This document shows, piece by piece, positions 30,348 through 38,788 of a stretch of 64,000 nt of DNA. The translations under genes were made by a program, and so were the position numbers. Each line of letters begins with the position of its first letter. The stretch's first letter is position 1. This stretch comes from Marinobacter salinexigens. Lineage in GTDB: Bacteria; Pseudomonadota; Gammaproteobacteria; Pseudomonadales; Oleiphilaceae. The notes under the pieces were generated by a model. It made no database searches, was not told the origin of the DNA, and was given only the letters and a program-made list of their open reading frames with translations. Where the stretch lies: assembly GCF_008370345.1 (NCBI RefSeq), contig NZ_VTUU01000001.1, forward strand, positions 730,223-794,222, in the 5' to 3' direction.

Positions 30348-32081
30348 ATGGACAGGCAACGCCGTGCGGTCCTCAAAGGACTTGCTGCTACGTCTTTCAC
30401 TGCATTGACCGCCTGTGGCGGCAGTAGTAGTTCAGATTCAGGGCCGAATGATTCAGAGGTTGTCGCGGGTGACAGCTCCGTTCTGCCTGAACCTTCCACC
30501 CCAAAAGTAGCCTTTATCCATGGAGTGGCCTCCGGCGACCCCCTGAGTGATCGCATCATCCTCTGGACGCGGGTGACGCCAACCGGTTCCCTGCCCAGGA
30601 ATGTCGAAAGTGTTTCCGTGAGGGTGACCGTCGCGCGGGACCGTGATATGACGGACAAGGTCGGGCAGTTGACCACCACGACCGGTCCGGAGCGGGATTT
30701 CTGCGTTAAGGTCGATGTTGCCGGACTGAGCCCGGATACCTGGTATTACTACCAGTTTTCAGTGGGTAACCAGACCTCGGTGATCGGCCGGACCCGAACC
30801 TTCCCAGCGGCGTCGATGGCCAGCGAACGCGCCCGTTTCGCGGTGGTGTCCTGCTCAAACTACGCCTACGGACTGTTCTCGGTGTACAAGGCCGTCAGTG
30901 AGCATCGCGATCTCGATTTCATTCTGCATCTGGGTGATTACATCTACGAATATGGCGCCGGTGAGTATGGGGATTTCCCCGGTCGCGAACCGCTGCCGGC
31001 TCATGAAATCATCGATCTGGCAGACTACCGTGCCCGTCATGCCCAGTACAAGACCGATGAAAGCCTGCAGGCAGTTCACCAGCAATTCCCGATGATATGC
31101 ATCTGGGATGACCATGAATCAGCCAATGACAGTTACAGCGATGGCGCGGAAAATCACGATGAGGCAACCGAAGGGGGCTGGTCTGAGCGCCGGGCATCGG
31201 CGGTGCAGGCCTACTATGAATGGCTGCCCATTCGCGAAGCGGATACTGAACCCACACATCTGTGGCGGCAATTCCAGTTCGGCAACCTGATTGACCTGTT
31301 TATGCTGGATACCAGGCTGGAAGGCCGGGATGTGCAGGTGTCTTCCGTAGCCGATCCTTCCCGGTTTGATGCTGACCGGCAAATCATGAGCGCCGAACAG
31401 ATGGACTGGCTGACCAGCGGCCTTGCATCCTCATCGGCACACTGGCGGATGATCGGGCAGCAGGTGATGTTTGCCGAACTCAACATCCTCCGCATCCTCG
31501 ATGCCGCCCGGACACTGGGCATGGAGGATGTCTCTACATTCAACGGCCAGTTACTTTCGCTGAACATGGACCAGTGGGATGGTTACGTGGCTGACAGGGA
31601 AAAAGTGCTGAACACCCTGGAGCAGGGCGTGACCAACACGGTGATCTTCACCGGTGATATCCATACTTCCTGGGCAAATGAGGTCTATGCTGACTCTGGC
31701 AACCTTCTCGAAAATGCACTGGTCAGTCCTTTGGCGGCGGAGTTTGTCACACCTTCAGTGACCTCTCCGGGATTCCCGGAAGAAATTGCGGATCTCGCTG
31801 CAGCTGCAGTTCGACTGGTTAATCCGCACATGAAATATGTGGAACTGAAATCACCGGGTTTCATTCTGGTGGATGTGACCCGGGAGCGGACGCAGTCCGA
31901 GTTCTACTACGTGCGGAGTATTTCCAGTGCCGACACGGTGGGTGAGATCGATCCTGCAATGACAAAAGTTGTCGGTGTCGATAGTGGCGACAGCCGCATA
32001 TACACTGATCGCCCCCTGTCAGAGCCCCGGGAAGTTCGCACAGCGCTGTTCAATCCCCCCGTACGCCAGGCAGTCAGTTAA
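30348..32081 (+). CDS. phoD: PhoD-like alkaline phosphatase/phosphodiesterase, Tat-exported
   Basis: 577 residues. The N-terminus has a twin-arginine signal (RQRRAVLKGLAATSFTALTA) ending in a lipobox-like TACGG, so it may be exported folded and lipid-anchored. The PhoD catalytic domain shows FIHGVASGDPLSDRIILWTR, VVSCSNYAYGLFSVYKAV, the metal-binding LHLGDYIYEYG, CIWDDHESANDS and FTGDIHTSWANE. Family members release phosphate from phosphate esters using calcium and iron. The start at 30348 follows GGAGAG. The next gene begins 12 bases later and encodes a PhoX-like protein, giving a phosphate-scavenging operon behind the Pho box. Confidence 0.9.
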   Translation: MDRQRRAVLKGLAATSFTALTACGGSSSSDSGPNDSEVVAGDSSVLPEPSTPKVAFIHGVASGDPLSDRIILWTRVTPTGSLPRNVESVSVRVTVARDRDMTDKVGQLTTTTGPERDFCVKVDVAGLSPDTWYYYQFSVGNQTSVIGRTRTFPAASMASERARFAVVSCSNYAYGLFSVYKAVSEHRDLDFILHLGDYIYEYGAGEYGDFPGREPLPAHEIIDLADYRARHAQYKTDESLQAVHQQFPMICIWDDHESANDSYSDGAENHDEATEGGWSERRASAVQAYYEWLPIREADTEPTHLWRQFQFGNLIDLFMLDTRLEGRDVQVSSVADPSRFDADRQIMSAEQMDWLTSGLASSSAHWRMIGQQVMFAELNILRILDAARTLGMEDVSTFNGQLLSLNMDQWDGYVADREKVLNTLEQGVTNTVIFTGDIHTSWANEVYADSGNLLENALVSPLAAEFVTPSVTSPGFPEEIADLAAAAVRLVNPHMKYVELKSPGFILVDVTRERTQSEFYYVRSISSADTVGEIDPAMTKVVGVDSGDSRIYTDRPLSEPREVRTALFNPPVRQAVS

Positions 32082-32093
32082 GGAGTCGTGCCC

Positions 32094-33527
32094 ATGTCTC
32101 ATCCATTTATCCCCCAGGGTAACCGCTGGAAGCGCCGTGATGTGCTTCGAACGCTGTTTTTTACCGCAGGCGCTGTGGGCTCGGCCTCCTGGCTGACCGG
32201 GTGCGGTGGTTCTGACGGTGTAGTGGTGCCGGGCCCTTCGGTTGGCGGAGATACAGAGGCTAATTCCGGCACGGTTCCCGACGAGGTTGAAAAGCTGGTA
32301 GGTCGGTTCCAGGATATTGGCCCGCTCCGGGAAGCCGATATTCATGGGGTGCGCACGCCTGAAGGCTTCTCGACACGTATTGTCGCGATCAACAGCGAAT
32401 TGCCGCAGCCGGGCGGGATGGCCGTAAGCGGCCCGCAAACCGGCGGCATCGGTAATCGCCCCTGGCATATCTTTCCAGATGGAGCGGGGGTTGTGCCGAG
32501 AGAAAACGGCGGCTGGATCTACATCAGCAACAGCGAAGTACCGGGTGTCGGGAGTATCGGCTTTACCTTTCCGCAGCTTAGCGGGCTGACCAATGTGATT
32601 GAGGAGTTTACCCCGGGGCTGGCACAGGTAGGTACTCTGGTGTTTGATCCGGACGGTACGATTATCGATTCGTACACAATACTCTCTGGTACCACGTTCA
32701 ATTGCGCGGGATGTGTCACTCCCTGGAACAGTTGGCTGTCCTGTGAAGAATTTCCCAATGGCCAGGTGTGGGAGTGTGATCCCTACCAGGCAGGTGACGG
32801 AATTCCCGTGCCAACCCTGGGCTTCTTCTCCCATGAAGCCATTGCGATCGACCCCGGTGAGCGCTTGCTTTACCTGACGGAAGACATGCCGGACGGCCGG
32901 TTCTATCGCTGGGTGCCCGACCCCGCAGACTGGCCGGAAGGCAGTGAGCGTGCCGCACTGCAGTCTGGTCGGCTCCAGGTGCTGGCGGTTGGGGGCGATG
33001 GTATTGAGGCGGCTCTTGATGGCCCTCAGCCTATTGAATGGATGGACGTACAGAATCCCCATGAACCTCAGGATCAGAACCGGTTGCCCGCCTCAACGGC
33101 CTTTGACGGCGGCGAGGGTGTGTGGTTCTTCAAGGGCATCGTCTACTTTGCAACCAAGGGTGACAACAGGATCTGGGCGGTGGATACGCTGGCTCAGACC
33201 ATTGAGGTTATTTACGACCTGGCAACGGCCGAAGCGCCGAACGACATCCTTTCCGGCGTCGATAACCTGTTTGTGACCGACCTGGGCGATATTCTCGTGG
33301 CTGAAGACGGCGGGGATATGCAGGTGGTGGTGATATTGCCTGATGGCACTCTCAAGCCTTTGTTGCAGATCGTCGGGCAGGATGCATCCGAGGTGGCGGG
33401 AATTGCGTTTTCACCGGATGGGCGCAGGATGTACTTCACGTCTGATCGCGGTGGCCGGAATGGGTTTGGGGGCTTCACCAATGGTCTGGGGATGGTCTAC
33501 GAGCTGATCCTGCCCGACGATATTTGA
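32094..33527 (+). CDS. PhoX-like (DUF839) phosphatase, Tat-exported
   Basis: 477 residues. A twin-arginine-type start (NRWKRRDVLRTLFFTAGAVG) ends in a lipobox (WLTGCGG). The body has DUF839/PhoX motifs: GIGNRPWHIF, NCAGCVTPWNSWLSCEEFPN, GFFSHEAIAIDPGERLLYLT, the VWFFKGIVYFATKGDNRIWA segment and ISFSPDG-type blades of a beta-propeller. PhoX enzymes are calcium/iron-dependent phosphomonoesterases. It is shorter than PhoX proper (about 650) and is encoded right after phoD (AGGAG, 8 bases before the ATG). Activity on phosphate esters is therefore likely but not certain. Confidence 0.8.
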   Translation: MSHPFIPQGNRWKRRDVLRTLFFTAGAVGSASWLTGCGGSDGVVVPGPSVGGDTEANSGTVPDEVEKLVGRFQDIGPLREADIHGVRTPEGFSTRIVAINSELPQPGGMAVSGPQTGGIGNRPWHIFPDGAGVVPRENGGWIYISNSEVPGVGSIGFTFPQLSGLTNVIEEFTPGLAQVGTLVFDPDGTIIDSYTILSGTTFNCAGCVTPWNSWLSCEEFPNGQVWECDPYQAGDGIPVPTLGFFSHEAIAIDPGERLLYLTEDMPDGRFYRWVPDPADWPEGSERAALQSGRLQVLAVGGDGIEAALDGPQPIEWMDVQNPHEPQDQNRLPASTAFDGGEGVWFFKGIVYFATKGDNRIWAVDTLAQTIEVIYDLATAEAPNDILSGVDNLFVTDLGDILVAEDGGDMQVVVILPDGTLKPLLQIVGQDASEVAGIAFSPDGRRMYFTSDRGGRNGFGGFTNGLGMVYELILPDDI

Positions 33528-33541
33528 ATCGTGTGCGCTAA

Positions 33542-33575
33542 ACGGGGCCAGATGACCAACGCCATCTGGCCCCGT
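33542..33575. terminator. convergent hairpin
   Basis: ACGGGGCCAGATG and CATCTGGCCCCGT form a perfect 13-bp stem with an 8-base loop, placed between the convergent phoX-like and ligase genes. No T-run follows on either strand, but the stem is strong. Confidence 0.7.
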
Positions 33576-33589
33576 ATTGTGTGTGGAAG

Positions 33590-35233
33590 TTACTTCAACT
33601 GATCGCGGATCAACTTCTTGTTGATCTTGCCTACGCTGGTTTTCGGGATGTCATCCACAAAGTCCATCTGTTGTGGGATGGCCCATTTGTTGATATCGCC
33701 TTTGTCGACAAAAGCTTGCAGGTGGGTCTGGATATCTTCCAGACCCGCGATCTCGCCGGGTTTCAGTGTGATCAGTGCATACGGGCGCTCGCCCCATTTT
33801 TCATCAGGCACACCCACCACGGCGGCGCCGGCGACCGCAGGGTGCTGGCTGATCAGGTTTTCGAGATCCAGTGAGGATAGCCACTCACCACCGGTTTTGA
33901 TGACATCCTTGATGCGGTCCTTGATGGTCAGGCTGTTGTCCGGTTCCATGCTGGCAACATCACCGGTGTGCAGCCATCCACCTTCCCAAAGTTCTTCGCC
34001 TTTCTGCTTTTCCTTGAAATAGCTCTGGGTCAGCCAGGGCGCGCGGGTAACCACTTCGCCCTTCGCTTCGCCGTCGTGGGGAACCGGTTTGCCGGAAGGA
34101 TCGACGATCTCGATTTCCACCATGGGAACGGCGACGCCTGTCTTCACCCGAATAGCAGTCTGCTGTTCCAGTGGCAGGTCCAGATCTTCCGGCTTCAGGT
34201 GCGTAGTGCTCAGCAGCGGGCAGGTTTCAGACATACCGTAGCCGGTATACATGCGGATGCCCAGTTTTGCTCCGGCATCACAGAGGCCTTTGGTCAGTGC
34301 GCTGCCGCCAATAAGCACATGCCAGTTACTGAGGTCAGCAGTCTTGATGGATTCTGTTGCCATCATCATCTGCATGATGGTGGGCACGCAGTGAGAGAAG
34401 GTCACTTTATGCGCTTTCAGGAGATCGACCAGCAGCTCTGGCTCATAGCGCCCCGGATAAACCTGTTTGATGCCCATCACGGTAGCTGCGTAGGGAACAC
34501 CCCAGGCATGAACGTGGAACATCGGGGTGACAGGCATGTAGACGGAGGATGAACGCAGCAGCGGCATCTCGTCATTGGCGGACAGGGAGCCTGTCATCGC
34601 CAGGGTGTGAAGAACCAGTTGCCGGTGGCTGAAATACACCCCTTTGGGGTTGCCGGTGGTGCCTGTGGTGTAGAAGGTTGTGGCAACGCTGTTTTCGTCG
34701 AAATCCGGGAAATCGAACTGAGTACCGGCATTGGCCAGAAGGGCTTCATACTCGCCTGCTGTGTCCAGGCTGGTATTACTGGCGGAGGCATCGTCAGTGA
34801 GCTGGATATAGGTTTTAACGGTCTTGATTTCATCCCGGACACTTTCCAGGATCGGCAGGAAGTCGTCATGTACCAGTACCACATCGTCTTCAGCGTGATT
34901 CATGGTATACACGATCTGTTCCGGGGACAGTCGAACGTTCACTGTATGCAGCACCGCGCCAATCATTGGCACTGCGAAAAAGCACTCCAGATATCGCGGC
35001 GTATCCCAGTCCATCACTGCGACAGTGTCACCGGGCTTTACGCCGGCATCTGCCAGGGCATTGGCCAGTCGATGGATGCGTTCCACCAGATCACTGTAGG
35101 TGTACTTGCTGCGATTGGCATACACGATTTCCTGGTCCGGATTGTAACGCGGTCCGGAGAGCAGGAGCTGCTTGATCAGGAGCGGATACTGGTAGGCATT
35201 GTCAGCCGGGGGAAGTATGCGAGTCGTTGCCAT
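33590..35233 (-). CDS. medium/long-chain fatty-acid CoA ligase (AlkK-like)
   Basis: 547 residues. The P-loop motif TTFYTTGTTGNPKGVYFSHR lies near residue 180, then PMFHVHAWGVPYAATVMG, TGYGMSETCPLL, GWLHTGDVASMEPDNSLTIK and a C-terminal PKTSVGKINKKLIR carrying the catalytic lysine. The N-terminus (YPLLIKQLLLSGPRYNPDQE) resembles AlkK of Pseudomonas, which activates fatty acids formed from medium-chain alkanes. The ATG at 35233 has GAGGA 7 bases upstream. It is monocistronic and converges on the phosphatase operon; alkB is 14 kb away, so any link to alkane use is functional, not operonic. Confidence 0.88.
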   Translation of the reverse strand: MATTRILPPADNAYQYPLLIKQLLLSGPRYNPDQEIVYANRSKYTYSDLVERIHRLANALADAGVKPGDTVAVMDWDTPRYLECFFAVPMIGAVLHTVNVRLSPEQIVYTMNHAEDDVVLVHDDFLPILESVRDEIKTVKTYIQLTDDASASNTSLDTAGEYEALLANAGTQFDFPDFDENSVATTFYTTGTTGNPKGVYFSHRQLVLHTLAMTGSLSANDEMPLLRSSSVYMPVTPMFHVHAWGVPYAATVMGIKQVYPGRYEPELLVDLLKAHKVTFSHCVPTIMQMMMATESIKTADLSNWHVLIGGSALTKGLCDAGAKLGIRMYTGYGMSETCPLLSTTHLKPEDLDLPLEQQTAIRVKTGVAVPMVEIEIVDPSGKPVPHDGEAKGEVVTRAPWLTQSYFKEKQKGEELWEGGWLHTGDVASMEPDNSLTIKDRIKDVIKTGGEWLSSLDLENLISQHPAVAGAAVVGVPDEKWGERPYALITLKPGEIAGLEDIQTHLQAFVDKGDINKWAIPQQMDFVDDIPKTSVGKINKKLIRDQLK

Positions 35234-35343
35234 CACGGATTTCCTCTGTTTCAGTTGTTGGTGTTATCTCGGGAAACAGAGATAAATCTGACACAGATTG
35301 ACTGAAACGGAAACCGGGAAAAGCGAAAAAGTGAAAGGGAATT

Positions 35344-35366
35344 CCGGGGTTACTGAAGAACCCCGG
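35344..35366 (-). terminator. hairpin after ppnP
   Basis: CCGGGGTT and AACCCCGG pair around a 7-base loop, 22 bases past the ppnP stop on the minus strand; the transcript then continues AAUUCCCUUU. It is a likely terminator before the ligase promoter. Confidence 0.65.
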
Positions 35367-35388
35367 GTTCGCTCTGCGGACTGGCGTG

Positions 35389-35667
35389 TTACTCGTAGGT
35401 GCAGAGGTAGGCGGTGTCGATATCAGTTTTTGCCTTGAAGCTGGCCTGAGCGGCAACATCAAAGCTTTCGCCTGAACCGTAGGTCATCCACTCGTCCATG
35501 CCCGGAAGCAGGACAGTCAGTGCACCACTGATGACGGTCATGGTTTCTTTTTTTGTCGTGCCGAACTCGTATTCGCCCGGGCTGATTACACCAACGGTGG
35601 CCGGCAGAGTTGCGGTCTGGAATGCAATGGACTTGGCGTTGCCGTCGAAGTATTCGTTGACTGTCAG
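35389..35667 (-). CDS. ppnP: pyrimidine/purine nucleoside phosphorylase (cupin type)
   Basis: About 92 residues, the normal size for PpnP (formerly DUF1255/YaiE). A cupin fold is indicated by TVGVISPGEYEFGTTKKETM, TVISGALTVLLPG and GESFDVAAQASFKAKT. The enzyme splits nucleosides with phosphate into base and ribose-1-phosphate for salvage. The ATG at 35667 has AGGAG 9 bases upstream. A promoter-like sequence lies upstream and a terminator follows, so it is a single-gene unit. Confidence 0.92.
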   Translation of the reverse strand: MTVNEYFDGNAKSIAFQTATLPATVGVISPGEYEFGTTKKETMTVISGALTVLLPGMDEWMTYGSGESFDVAAQASFKAKTDIDTAYLCTYE

Positions 35668-35703
35668 CATGCGTTCACGCTCCTGTAGAGGGTTTGGGCG
35701 CCT

Positions 35704-35731
35704 ACTATACGGCAATTTTCTGCAAGTCCAA
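35704..35731 (-). promoter_or_regulatory. sigma70-type promoter candidate for ppnP
   Basis: On the minus strand TTGGAC (35731-35726) is followed after 16 bases by TATAGT (35709-35704). This predicts a transcript start about 30 bases before the ppnP ATG. Confidence 0.5.
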
Positions 35732-35778
35732 TGACAAATTTCACGACGGGATGGAAACTGTTGATTTCACTGCATCCA

Positions 35779-36111
35779 TCACTGCTCCCAGGGTTGGCCC
35801 TCTGTGTTCTCAGTGGTTTTTACACCAATGTGCATGGCGGCCTTTGCCAGGATGTTTGCACTGACAGGCGCCGTCATGAACAGGAACACGGTGATCAGAA
35901 TTTCTGAAATGCCAATCGACTCGCCCTGGCTGGTGAAATAGATCACCGAGCTCAGCATGATGGCACCGACGCCCAGCGTTGTGGCCTTGGTGGGACCATG
36001 CAATCGGGTGAAGAAATCCGGCAGCCTGGCTAGGCCGATAGCGCCGATAAGCGTAAAGGCGCCGCCGAGCAGCAGCAGGAAGCAGATGGCATATTCGGCA
36101 AACAGGCTCAT
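35779..36111 (-). CDS. mrpG: Mrp Na+/H+ antiporter subunit G
   Basis: 110 residues with three membrane helices; motif GAIGLARLPDFFTRLHGPTK and the following TTLGVGAIML are typical of MrpG/MnhG/PhaG. It is the last subunit gene of the antiporter operon and begins 39 bases after mrpF. The complex expels Na+ (or K+) in exchange for protons and gives salt and alkali tolerance. The C-terminal tail is short and polar. Confidence 0.93.
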   Translation of the reverse strand: MSLFAEYAICFLLLLGGAFTLIGAIGLARLPDFFTRLHGPTKATTLGVGAIMLSSVIYFTSQGESIGISEILITVFLFMTAPVSANILAKAAMHIGVKTTENTEGQPWEQ

Positions 36112-36150
36112 GGACGGGGTCCTCCGATGATGCTTTGTGACGTACCGGGA

Positions 36151-36420
36151 TTATTCAATGACACTCCCCCTCTTGAGATATTTGGCGAGGGCCACCGTAC
36201 CGACAAAGCCCATCACGGCAATCAACAGCGCGGACTCCAGGTACATACGGGTACCGAGGGTGATGCCAAGCAGAATAATGAGGGCAATGGCATTGATATA
36301 TAGCGTATCCAGTGCCAGTACCCGGTCCGGTGCATCCGGACCTTTGATCAACCGGTAGACGTTCAGCAGGGCTGCGAGCGTCACCATGCCGATGGTGATG
36401 TAAAGAACGATCGTGATCAT
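36151..36420 (-). CDS. mrpF: Mrp Na+/H+ antiporter subunit F
   Basis: 89 residues, three membrane helices, with NVYRLIKGPDAPDRVLALDT marking the MrpF/MnhF family. The frame is open further upstream inside mrpE, but the ATG at 36420 overlaps the mrpE stop (ATGA) and gives the family length and the usual N-terminus. It is a small subunit needed for assembly and activity of the whole complex. Confidence 0.92.
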   Translation of the reverse strand: MITIVLYITIGMVTLAALLNVYRLIKGPDAPDRVLALDTLYINAIALIILLGITLGTRMYLESALLIAVMGFVGTVALAKYLKRGSVIE

Positions 36421-36905
36421 TGGAACATCTCCAGCAACGGTTTCTCGTAACGGGTGCGTATTGCATCGATGACCTCCTGGTCGCTTTCTGCGTCCAGGGC
36501 GTGCACCAGCAGTAGTTTCTGGTCGTCGCTGATATCGGCGCTCACGGTACCTGGTGTCAGGGAGATGGTGCTGGCCAGGATGCTGATGGCCAGTGGGTGT
36601 TCCAGTTCCAGCGGATAGCATACGAACACTGGCCGTGGCTTTCTCGGGCTGAGAATCAGGCGTGCCACATGAAAGCTGGCAACGACAATGTCCATAAGAA
36701 CCCGCAACAGGTAGGCCGGCATGCGCCAGGGACTGATAAATGCCGGGCGTTCGGGCCAGAAGCCGTGGGTAATCTGCGGTATGGCCCAGGCAAGGACAAT
36801 ACCCATCACCAGACTGCCCCCGGAGATACCTTCACTCAGCAACTGCCAGGTGATGAACAGGATCAGGCTGAGCCACGGTTGGGGAAAACTGAGACGGTCC
36901 AGCAT
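36417..36905 (-). CDS. mrpE: Mrp Na+/H+ antiporter subunit E
   Basis: 162 residues with two or three membrane helices at the N-terminus (LILFITWQLLSEG, then a PQITHGFWPE loop), followed by a cytoplasmic domain with VCYPLELEHPLAISILASTI and SLTPGTVSADIS, characteristic of MrpE/MnhE. It begins one base after the mrpD stop and overlaps mrpF by four bases. Confidence 0.92.
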   Translation of the reverse strand: MLDRLSFPQPWLSLILFITWQLLSEGISGGSLVMGIVLAWAIPQITHGFWPERPAFISPWRMPAYLLRVLMDIVVASFHVARLILSPRKPRPVFVCYPLELEHPLAISILASTISLTPGTVSADISDDQKLLLVHALDAESDQEVIDAIRTRYEKPLLEMFQ

Positions 36906-38423
36906 TTATTTGCCCTCCGGAGTCATGGGCATGTCCAGAATCTGGAGATAGCCCCCGGGGTTGAAAAGTTGTGCCGCCGTTGCGTCGGTGTAGTCACTGA
37001 TCGGCCCGGCAAGTGCCACAATCACCACGCTCAGGGCGACCAGGGTGCCTGCAGCGACGGACACATTGCTGCTCAGGGGTTTGGGCTTCTCGATATGGCC
37101 TTCGACCGTACGCCAGAACACGATGCTGCCGGCGCGACTGTAGGCGATCACCGTGAAGAAGCTGCCAATCAGTATGGCCGACCACAACCAGGCCATGTCG
37201 GTGCCCGGTACGGCGGACTTGAGAATCAGCAATTTTGCGAAGAATCCACTCAGCGGTGGCAGTCCGGCAGCGGCGACAGCGCCGATCAGGAACAGGACGC
37301 TGAGAAAGGTCCGGTTTCGCATTTTCGGAGCGGTGACGATTCTGTCTCCTGCTGTACCCCTCTGGTTAGCAACCAGTTCAGCGACCAGGAACAGGCCGGC
37401 GACGGTCCAGGTGGTGCTCAGAAGGTAAAACAGAGCCGCGGAAATGCCTGCCTCGGAACCCAGGGCAATCGGCGCCAGCAAGGTACCTACAGAGATGATG
37501 ACTTGCCAGGCAACCAGTGTTTTCAGGTTGTCGGCTCCCAGGGCTCCGATAACACCCATCGCCAGGGTGATCAGGGCCAGCGGGAACAGCCAGTCCATAC
37601 CCAGGTTCGCCAGTTCTCCCGCACTGTCGCCGAAGACCAGCAGGTAAACCCGCAGAATGGCGTAGATGCCGACTTTCGTCATGACTGCGAACAGCGCTGC
37701 AACCGGTGCGGTCGCTCTGGCATACGCTTTTGGTAGCCAGAAGCAGAGAGGAATCAGGGCTGCCTTGAGGGCAAACACGACCAGAAGCATCATGCCACCG
37801 GCTTTGACGAGATTCAGACCCTCACCGGAAACCTGGGGGATTTTCACCGCCAGGTCCGCCATGTTCAGAGTACCAGTAACGCTGTAGATCATCCCGACGC
37901 TGATCAGGAACACGGCAGAGCCCACCAGGTTCAAAACCACATAGTGCAGGCCGGGCACTGTTCGGGCGGTGCCGCCACCGTGCATCAGCAGACCGTAAGA
38001 GGCAATCAGCAACACTTCAAAGGCGACGAACAGGTTGAACAGGTCGCCGGTCAGAAAAGCGATGTTCAGACCCATCAGCTGGAACAGGAAGAGCGTATGG
38101 AACTGCCGGTTACCCTCGTCGGCGCCGCCGATGGCAAAGATGTGACAGAACAGGGCCAGGATGGCGGTCAATACGAGCATCAGCGCCGCCAGCCGGTCCA
38201 GTACCAGAACAATCCCGAACGGGGGTTGCCAGTTACCGAATGCGTACAGCCGATAGCTGTCATCATTTGCCAGAACCAGCAACACGATGGTCGATACAAG
38301 TAACAGAACGGTCGTCGCAATCGCCAGTGTGCGTCGCAGGCTAATCGGGGCGTAGCCCATGAACACCTGTAGAATGCCGCCCAGCAAAGGGATCAGGATG
38401 GGTGCGGTAAGCCAGTGATTCAT
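36906..38423 (-). CDS. mrpD: Mrp Na+/H+ antiporter subunit D
   Basis: 505 residues, about 14 membrane helices, homologous to the proton-pumping NuoM/NuoN subunits of complex I. Visible family segments are FVAFEVLLIASYGLLMHGGG (the conserved membrane glutamate is in FVAFE), FALKAALIPLCFWLPKAYAR with the conserved lysine, and ATAPVAALFAVMTKVGIYAI. It is one of the two putative ion-translocating subunits, with MrpA. It overlaps mrpC by four bases. Confidence 0.94.
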   Translation of the reverse strand: MNHWLTAPILIPLLGGILQVFMGYAPISLRRTLAIATTVLLLVSTIVLLVLANDDSYRLYAFGNWQPPFGIVLVLDRLAALMLVLTAILALFCHIFAIGGADEGNRQFHTLFLFQLMGLNIAFLTGDLFNLFVAFEVLLIASYGLLMHGGGTARTVPGLHYVVLNLVGSAVFLISVGMIYSVTGTLNMADLAVKIPQVSGEGLNLVKAGGMMLLVVFALKAALIPLCFWLPKAYARATAPVAALFAVMTKVGIYAILRVYLLVFGDSAGELANLGMDWLFPLALITLAMGVIGALGADNLKTLVAWQVIISVGTLLAPIALGSEAGISAALFYLLSTTWTVAGLFLVAELVANQRGTAGDRIVTAPKMRNRTFLSVLFLIGAVAAAGLPPLSGFFAKLLILKSAVPGTDMAWLWSAILIGSFFTVIAYSRAGSIVFWRTVEGHIEKPKPLSSNVSVAAGTLVALSVVIVALAGPISDYTDATAAQLFNPGGYLQILDMPMTPEGK

Positions 38424-38788
38424 TTACCGGTAACCTCCTTTGACTGATCCGGCTGAGAGTGATCATTGCCCTGATGGCCATCCACATGATCGTCGTCATT
38501 GTCCGCAAGGTTTCGAAGTGAAAGAACGACCACAAACGCTGTCATGGCGAAGCCGATCACAATGGCCGTCAGAACCAGTGCCTGGGGCAGCGGGTCGGTA
38601 TAGCTTCCGGTACTGCCGATAATGGGCTGTGCACCGGTCGCAAGTCGACCTGTCGAGAACAGGAACAGGTTGACGGCATAGGATATCAGCGTCAGGCCAA
38701 CCACCACCGGGAAGGTTCTGGCCCGCAACAGCAGGTAAACACCTGATGCGGTAAGCACGCCAATGGTCAATGCAAACAGAAGTTCCAT
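38420..38788 (-). CDS. mrpC: Mrp Na+/H+ antiporter subunit C
   Basis: 122 residues, three helices, a NuoK homologue (LTASGVYLLLRARTFPVVVG, LISYAVNLFLFSTGRL, PLPQALVLTAIVIGFAMTAF). The C-terminal tail is unusually rich in Asp and His (NDDDHVDGHQGNDHSQ) compared with the rest of the protein, and could bind cations, although no function is known for it. Starts on the last base of the mrpA stop and overlaps mrpD. Confidence 0.93.
   Translation of the reverse strand: MELLFALTIGVLTASGVYLLLRARTFPVVVGLTLISYAVNLFLFSTGRLATGAQPIIGSTGSYTDPLPQALVLTAIVIGFAMTAFVVVLSLRNLADNDDDHVDGHQGNDHSQPDQSKEVTGK

Noticed and set aside
36597..37736. 379-codon open frame on the plus strand
   Set aside because: Antisense to mrpE and mrpD; the product is a hydrophilic low-information sequence typical of a shadow frame.
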